Below are positions 13,189 through 17,223 of a DNA stretch of 17,223 nt, one piece after another. A program made the position numbers and the translations under genes. Every line of letters starts with the position of its first letter. Within the stretch, counting starts at the first letter, position 1. This stretch comes from Gammaproteobacteria bacterium (GTDB lineage: Bacteria > Pseudomonadota > Gammaproteobacteria > UBA6429 > Thiohalophilaceae), in assembly GCA_030593785.1 (NCBI GenBank), contig JAUVGM010000007.1, forward strand, positions 1-17,223. Reading direction: 5' to 3'. The notes under the pieces were generated by a model. That model worked only from the letters and a program-made list of their open reading frames with translations, was not told the origin of the DNA and did not search any database.

Positions 13189-13857
13189 TTGCGTTTATTA
13201 CTGGTAGAAGATGATCGTGAGCTTATCGCAAGCCTGAAGAAACCTCTTAAAGATGCAGGTTATGTTGTTGATGTTGCTGAAGACGGCATTGAGGGTGAAT
13301 ATCTTGGTAATGAAAACATCTACGATATCGCGATACTTGATCTTGGTTTACCAAAACGTAACGGCCTTGAAGTACTGTCCAACTGGCGAGAAGCAGATAA
13401 TAAATTACCGGTTATTGTGCTCACTGCACGGGATACATGGCAAGAACGTGTCGATGGTTTTAAATCGGGAGCAGATGATTACCTGGGGAAACCCTTTCAT
13501 ATCGAAGAATTGCTTGCACGCATCACAGCCCTGCTTCACCGTAGTATACAATCCCCCGGCAGCTCACTAAAAAGTGGCAATCTAACATTAGATGAAGAAC
13601 GACAAACCGTGACCACTGAAGATGGTCAAACACACACACTAACGGGCACAGAGTTTCGATTACTACGGTATTTTCTTCTTAATAGCGGTCACATACTCTC
13701 TAAGTCTCGCCTAACAGATCATCTTTATAATTTAGATTCAGATAAAGACAGCAATGTCATAGAAGCCTATATCAAACGATTAAGAAAAATACTTGGCAAA
13801 GAATGTATTGAAACACGCCGGGGCCAGGGTTATATCTTTAAAGAGTCACAGCAATGA
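13189..13857 (+). CDS. PhoP-like OmpR-family response regulator
   Basis: This is a 222-residue cytoplasmic transcription factor starting with TTG (MRLLLVEDD). The rare start is fixed by the invariant opening of the receiver domain and by AGAGGA 6-8 bases before. The receiver covers about 1-120: acidic pocket E7-D8-D9, phospho-acceptor D51 (AILDLGLPK), T-loop TARDTW and K-P at GKPFHIEELLAR. The TARDTWQERVDGFKSGADDY and FHIEELLARITALLHR runs closely recall PhoP. A winged-helix DNA-binding domain fills 127-220 (RYFLLNSGHILSKSRL, then VIEAYIKRLRKILG). It follows the PepSY gene by 2 bp and overlaps the kinase gene by 4 bp (ATGA). It probably controls the operon it sits in, which the position suggests but does not prove. 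Confidence 0.93.
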   Translation: MRLLLVEDDRELIASLKKPLKDAGYVVDVAEDGIEGEYLGNENIYDIAILDLGLPKRNGLEVLSNWREADNKLPVIVLTARDTWQERVDGFKSGADDYLGKPFHIEELLARITALLHRSIQSPGSSLKSGNLTLDEERQTVTTEDGQTHTLTGTEFRLLRYFLLNSGHILSKSRLTDHLYNLDSDKDSNVIEAYIKRLRKILGKECIETRRGQGYIFKESQQ

Positions 13858-15182
13858 AATCTATTCAATCCAGATTAGCAACCGGTTTATTGATCAGTTT
13901 AATCCTGGTGTTTTTAATACTATGGCTGGCTGTCAGCAGTAATATACAAAAACTTTCAGAGAATTATATTGCTTCACGCCTGGAGCATGATATTGAAACT
14001 TTGCTCACTGCTGTATCTTTTGATAAAAAAAACACACTCACTATAAATGAGAAATACATTAACAGTATTTATAATCGGCCATTCTCAGGGCATTATTATA
14101 CTATCCAACATAATCAAACCTTATTTCGTTCTCGTTCATTGTGGGATCAAAATTTAACTTCAGCAAAAATCACCGGTAACAACTATGTTAAAACAGTTCA
14201 AGATGGCCCCGAAAAGCAATTGCTCATTACGATAAGCGGACATTTTAATAAACAAAAACAAAACATTACTATTAACATTGCAGAAGATCTAACACCAATA
14301 ATTGAAAATATTCGCCAATTCAAAAATTACTTTTCCGTAATATCGTTACTTATCCTTTTAAGCCTGTTATTGATTCAATTTGTTATTTTAAGAAACGGAT
14401 TGAAACCACTAAGAAAAATACACCATGAACTCTCTGAACTTGAAAAAGGTACAATTAATGAGCTAACTGCTGACGTACCTAGTGAACTGAAATCTGTTGT
14501 GAATGAAGTCAACCATCTATCCTTGGCACTCCATATGAGACTTAAACGTTCAAGAAACGCACTTAGCGATTTGTCACACGCAATAAAAAAACCTTTAACC
14601 CTGTTGCAAAATTTTAACGATGAACATCAGGGTAAACTTGATAAAAAAACAAGTGAGTTTTTGGATAAGCAAATAATATCGATCCAAAACATTACCGATA
14701 GAATACTAAAGCGGGCCAGAATCGCAGGCACATCAAAATTTAACACGCCATTTAATATTAATGAAGACTTACCCTTATTAATAAAAACGATCAGAACAAT
14801 GTATCCAGATAAAAATATAAATATAACTTCAAACATCCCGGAAACATTAGAAATACAGGTTGATCGTGAAGATATGTTAGAGCTACTAGGTAATCTGATT
14901 GAAAACGCATGGAAATGGGCCAACAGCACTATCGTCATTAACATCAGGCAAGAAAAAAATATAACCATAATCATTGAAGATGATGGGCCGGGAGCTAATG
15001 CAGAATCACTTAATGAATTAGCTAGCCGTGGTATACGTCTTGATGAAACAGTTAGTGGTTATGGCTTTGGACTTGCTATTTCAGCAGATATAATTAATGA
15101 CTATGAAGGCAGTTTAGTTTTTAGCCGTTCTGAAAAACTAGGCGGTTTTAGAATCAACATAGAACTTCCTATCAAATATTAA
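13854..15182 (+). CDS. PhoQ-like sensor histidine kinase
   Basis: A 442-residue inner-membrane kinase. Membrane helices at about 10-27 and 160-179 flank a periplasmic sensor of some 130 residues, which lacks an evident acidic patch like that of PhoQ, so Mg2+ sensing cannot be assumed. A HAMP-like linker runs to about 235. The phospho-accepting His is H242 in LSDLSHAIKKPLTLLQ, the PhoQ type of H-box rather than the common SHELRTPL. The ATP domain has an N-box NLIENAWKWA (347-356), a DDGPG box (376-380) and a GYGFGLAI box (402-409). It overlaps the response regulator gene by 4 bp, so it is its partner. The sensed signal may be redox state or PepSY-bound state, given its neighbours. It is convergent with the diguanylate cyclase gene, 18 bp away. 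Confidence 0.92.
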   Translation: MKSIQSRLATGLLISLILVFLILWLAVSSNIQKLSENYIASRLEHDIETLLTAVSFDKKNTLTINEKYINSIYNRPFSGHYYTIQHNQTLFRSRSLWDQNLTSAKITGNNYVKTVQDGPEKQLLITISGHFNKQKQNITINIAEDLTPIIENIRQFKNYFSVISLLILLSLLLIQFVILRNGLKPLRKIHHELSELEKGTINELTADVPSELKSVVNEVNHLSLALHMRLKRSRNALSDLSHAIKKPLTLLQNFNDEHQGKLDKKTSEFLDKQIISIQNITDRILKRARIAGTSKFNTPFNINEDLPLLIKTIRTMYPDKNINITSNIPETLEIQVDREDMLELLGNLIENAWKWANSTIVINIRQEKNITIIIEDDGPGANAESLNELASRGIRLDETVSGYGFGLAISADIINDYEGSLVFSRSEKLGGFRINIELPIKY

Positions 15183-15200
15183 TTTAGCGTTTAATAATTA

Positions 15201-16322
15201 CTATGCTAACAATTCTTTCACACAGTTGCGTCCCGATTCTTTAGCTTTATATAAAGCCTTATCAGTACGTATTAAAATACTGGACTCAGTATCACCCTCA
15301 ATATAATGTGCAACACCAAAACTGCATGTGATCTGGCCAATATTTTCAAAAACATTTCCTTCAATAACTTTACGGATTTTTTCTGCAAATTCTATTACTT
15401 TTTCAGCGTGACTTTCAGAATCTATAATCAAAAACTCTTCCCCTCCCCAACGCCCAAGCATATCAATTTTACGTACATTTAAAACCAGCAATCGGGCAAT
15501 TTCCTGCAAGACATAATCTCCTGTCTTATGTCCATAAGTATCATTAACATCTTTAAATTTATCGATATCCATAAGAATAAGACTAAACGAACTATTGTTT
15601 CGTTGTGCTCTTTCTATTTCGAAAGCAAGAGTTTCGTCTATTTTTCTTCTATTATAAAGGTTAGTAAGTTTGTCCGTTACAGAAAGTTTTTCAAGCTCAA
15701 GGGTGCGGTCTTTAACCAGATTGTTTAGCTCTTCTTCATGGAGATCTGCCTGCTTAATAGCGGGTAGCACTATAAAAACAGATTCCAGTACAAGCGTGAG
15801 TAATATTCCGATTAATATAAAAAGTTCTCTCGCAAGTAAGTGTTTTGTCTTTAATCCACTTTCATATTCAAAAACATTAACCGCATCATTAAGTATGGGG
15901 AGTAAGGTAAAGGAGAACGAATCAATCTGATAAAGTGATGATAATTCTTCATCTTCTATAAATTTTGCAACAAGTTCAAGGTAATGCTCTACTCTTGCAT
16001 TAAGCTGTTTAGGATCTTCATAATAGATAGCGGTAGTTGCAGCTGAGTGTGTGTGCATAGCTATTATATGTGCATGATTCAGCTTCATCTCTTCATAAAG
16101 TGAAACAAGATGTTCTTTAACTTCTTTATTTCTGGAATCATAAAATCGGGTGGCTATCAACGGGATTTTTTGCGAAAGCATACGCTGCTTACCCGTTATA
16201 TTAATAATATTAGCGAACTTTTGTTGGCTTTTAATAATTTGTGTTGTTGTAAAATAGGCAAACATCGCCCATCCAGCCAAACTAGAGAATACAATAATAT
16301 AAATATATTTATGCTTAAGCAT
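15201..16322 (-). CDS. Membrane diguanylate cyclase with PilJ-like sensor and GGDEF domain
   Basis: This 373-residue protein has two membrane helices (about 6-25 and 166-189) around a periplasmic four-helix PilJ-like region that contains the hallmark INITGKQRMLSQKI. A short coiled coil (EELNNLVKDRTLELEKLS) links to a complete GGDEF domain with GGEEF at 293-297. The inhibitory I-site RKID (R284-D287) sits five residues before it, so it should make c-di-GMP and be limited by it. The start is the ATG at 16322 with GAAGAG upstream; a GTG at 16331 is less likely. It lies 16 bp after the MipA/OmpV stop on the same strand, so they form a unit. Type-IV-pilus-type sensor domains often detect small ligands such as nitrate; the ligand here is unknown. 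Confidence 0.93.
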   Translation of the reverse strand: MLKHKYIYIIVFSSLAGWAMFAYFTTTQIIKSQQKFANIINITGKQRMLSQKIPLIATRFYDSRNKEVKEHLVSLYEEMKLNHAHIIAMHTHSAATTAIYYEDPKQLNARVEHYLELVAKFIEDEELSSLYQIDSFSFTLLPILNDAVNVFEYESGLKTKHLLARELFILIGILLTLVLESVFIVLPAIKQADLHEEELNNLVKDRTLELEKLSVTDKLTNLYNRRKIDETLAFEIERAQRNNSSFSLILMDIDKFKDVNDTYGHKTGDYVLQEIARLLVLNVRKIDMLGRWGGEEFLIIDSESHAEKVIEFAEKIRKVIEGNVFENIGQITCSFGVAHYIEGDTESSILIRTDKALYKAKESGRNCVKELLA

Positions 16323-16338
16323 GTATAACACTCTTCAA

Positions 16339-17184
16339 TTAATATTGATTCTGTGTTTTAGAACTTTTAAAAACCCATGATAGTACAGCTCCAACAGTAA
16401 AAGAATCTTTTTGCCTGATTAGAGGGCTGTCAATAAATGTGGCATCACTTAAATTATCATACCGAGCAAATAAACCAAAGAATATTTTATCAAAACGTTT
16501 GCTAAACGTCGCTGTTATGCGAGAGCCACTGTATCCTGCTTGCGCATTATAAGATGGGCGGCTTGCGGTGGCGTACTGTGGTGCAACCTTATAAAAATAA
16601 TTATTATAATCTTCACTGGCCCAGGTTGGTCCTGCGGAAATGGCAGATTCCCATCCAGCATTAAAATAACGAAGTTGTAGGTATGGCGAAAATACCCAAC
16701 CTATATTTTCTGTCTGCTTAAAATCTGTAGCAAAAGCGGTACGTAAAGGTAATGCGAAACGAAAACGGAGATTTTTGCCTTCGGACTGGTAAAGGTTAAA
16801 TTGAATTCTTGGGCCAACTTCAATGATATGACCGAGATCCGCCATACCTACTCTAGCTCGATTGTCATCACTATCTACTTGTAGCGCAAAAGCCATACTG
16901 ACATCAATTTTAATGTCTTCACTATTGTAAAAATAGAAGCGTCCGCCTTCTCTGTCAACCTTAAGCCTTTCACCATTATAGCGAACATAAGGAATAGGCG
17001 AGACATATACTGCGCGCTGATCAGAACCTCGATAATGCGGCATACTTAACGCGCCCAAACCTACACCTAGTTCCAACGTTGTATTTTCAGAAGAACTTGA
17101 TTCATCTGCGTAACTGTAAGAACTAAATATTAAAAAAATAACTGTAAAACAGGTTTTTACTAAAGATAGTATTTTTATATCCAT
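16339..17184 (-). CDS. MipA/OmpV family outer-membrane protein
   Basis: The gene encodes a 281-residue beta-barrel protein with a signal peptide (MDIKILSLVKTCF...SYA). The mature part shows repeated alternating aromatic strands (ELGVGLGALSMPHYRGSDQ at the start, FTVGAVLSWVF at the end) and the family's SPIPYVRYNGERLKVDREGGRFYFY stretch. The last residues before the tail end in an aromatic, as in many barrels. MipA/OmpV proteins are outer-membrane scaffold or porin-like proteins; some are linked with peptidoglycan synthesis, but the role is not general. The start at 17184 begins the signal peptide. A TATAAT (minus strand, 17196-17191) lies just upstream, so the mRNA leader would be minimal; upstream starts (17199, TTG at 17220) add residues before it. 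The diguanylate cyclase follows 16 bp later. Confidence 0.88.
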   Translation of the reverse strand: MDIKILSLVKTCFTVIFLIFSSYSYADESSSSENTTLELGVGLGALSMPHYRGSDQRAVYVSPIPYVRYNGERLKVDREGGRFYFYNSEDIKIDVSMAFALQVDSDDNRARVGMADLGHIIEVGPRIQFNLYQSEGKNLRFRFALPLRTAFATDFKQTENIGWVFSPYLQLRYFNAGWESAISAGPTWASEDYNNYFYKVAPQYATASRPSYNAQAGYSGSRITATFSKRFDKIFFGLFARYDNLSDATFIDSPLIRQKDSFTVGAVLSWVFKSSKTQNQY

Positions 17185-17190
17185 AAATAC

Positions 17191-17196
17191 ATTATA
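17191..17196 (-). promoter_or_regulatory. -10 box TATAAT for the MipA/OmpV gene
   Basis: Read on the minus strand, TATAAT is followed after 6 bases by the ATG at 17184, which predicts a leader of few or no bases. No -35 is obvious, and no Shine-Dalgarno is present before the start. Confidence 0.4.
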
Positions 17197-17223
17197 CATT
17201 CTTTGAGCTGCAATATTCAATAA

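Noticed and set aside
14627..14974. 115-codon minus-strand frame
   Set aside because: It lies entirely inside the histidine kinase gene on the opposite strand, with the kinase N-box in the real frame.
1..17223. tRNA, rRNA, mobile element or prophage signal
   Set aside because: No cloverleaf-like sequence, transposase, integrase or flanking inverted repeat was recognised on either strand.

Overview
The window looks like chromosome from a moderately AT-rich gammaproteobacterium. Support comes from the PhoP/PhoQ-like regulators, a MipA/OmpV porin-like protein, an LpxR-type lipid A deacylase, signal peptides and lipoboxes of a Gram-negative cell, and a DksA-like fragment. I cannot name the genus. 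Coding density is high: no gap exceeds about 160 bp. I see no tRNA, rRNA, CRISPR array, transposase or integrase.

Left part (1-2208): the tail of a DksA/TraR-type zinc-finger gene, a small YdcH-like protein and a hemerythrin-like protein run on the plus strand to a perfect 15-bp stem hairpin. A membrane protein of unknown function with a CxxC motif follows on the minus strand, then a site-2-protease-like M50 peptidase on the plus strand.

Middle part (2226-8325): a minus-strand run reads radical SAM protein, 39-residue membrane protein, YtoQ, a 52/53-bp tandem repeat, and macro-domain protein. The YtoQ stop codon lies inside the repeat. A 63-residue Cys-rich zinc-ribbon protein is divergent from the radical SAM gene, and three TGTAGA half-sites lie between them. 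Beyond a terminator come a DUF2461 protein, a lipoprotein, an LpxR-like outer-membrane enzyme and a dicarboxylate/amino acid symporter, all on the minus strand.

Right part (9752-17184): an alpha/beta hydrolase (plus) and a secreted Cys-rich basic protein (minus) precede the best-defined system. This is a compact six-gene plus-strand operon: cytochrome b561, SHP-type oxygen-binding cytochrome c (DUF1924), diheme cytochrome c (DHC), a periplasmic PepSY protein, a PhoP-like response regulator and a PhoQ-like histidine kinase. The likely logic is electron flow from the quinone pool through b561 and DHC to SHP, with a self-encoded sensor circuit (PepSY plus the two-component pair) controlling the set. 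Facing it on the minus strand is a two-gene unit: a MipA/OmpV outer-membrane protein and a membrane-bound PilJ-like/GGDEF diguanylate cyclase.

The most interesting items are the redox operon with built-in regulation, the unfamiliar radical SAM / zinc-ribbon locus with its operator-like repeats, and the tandem repeat that supplies the end of ytoQ.
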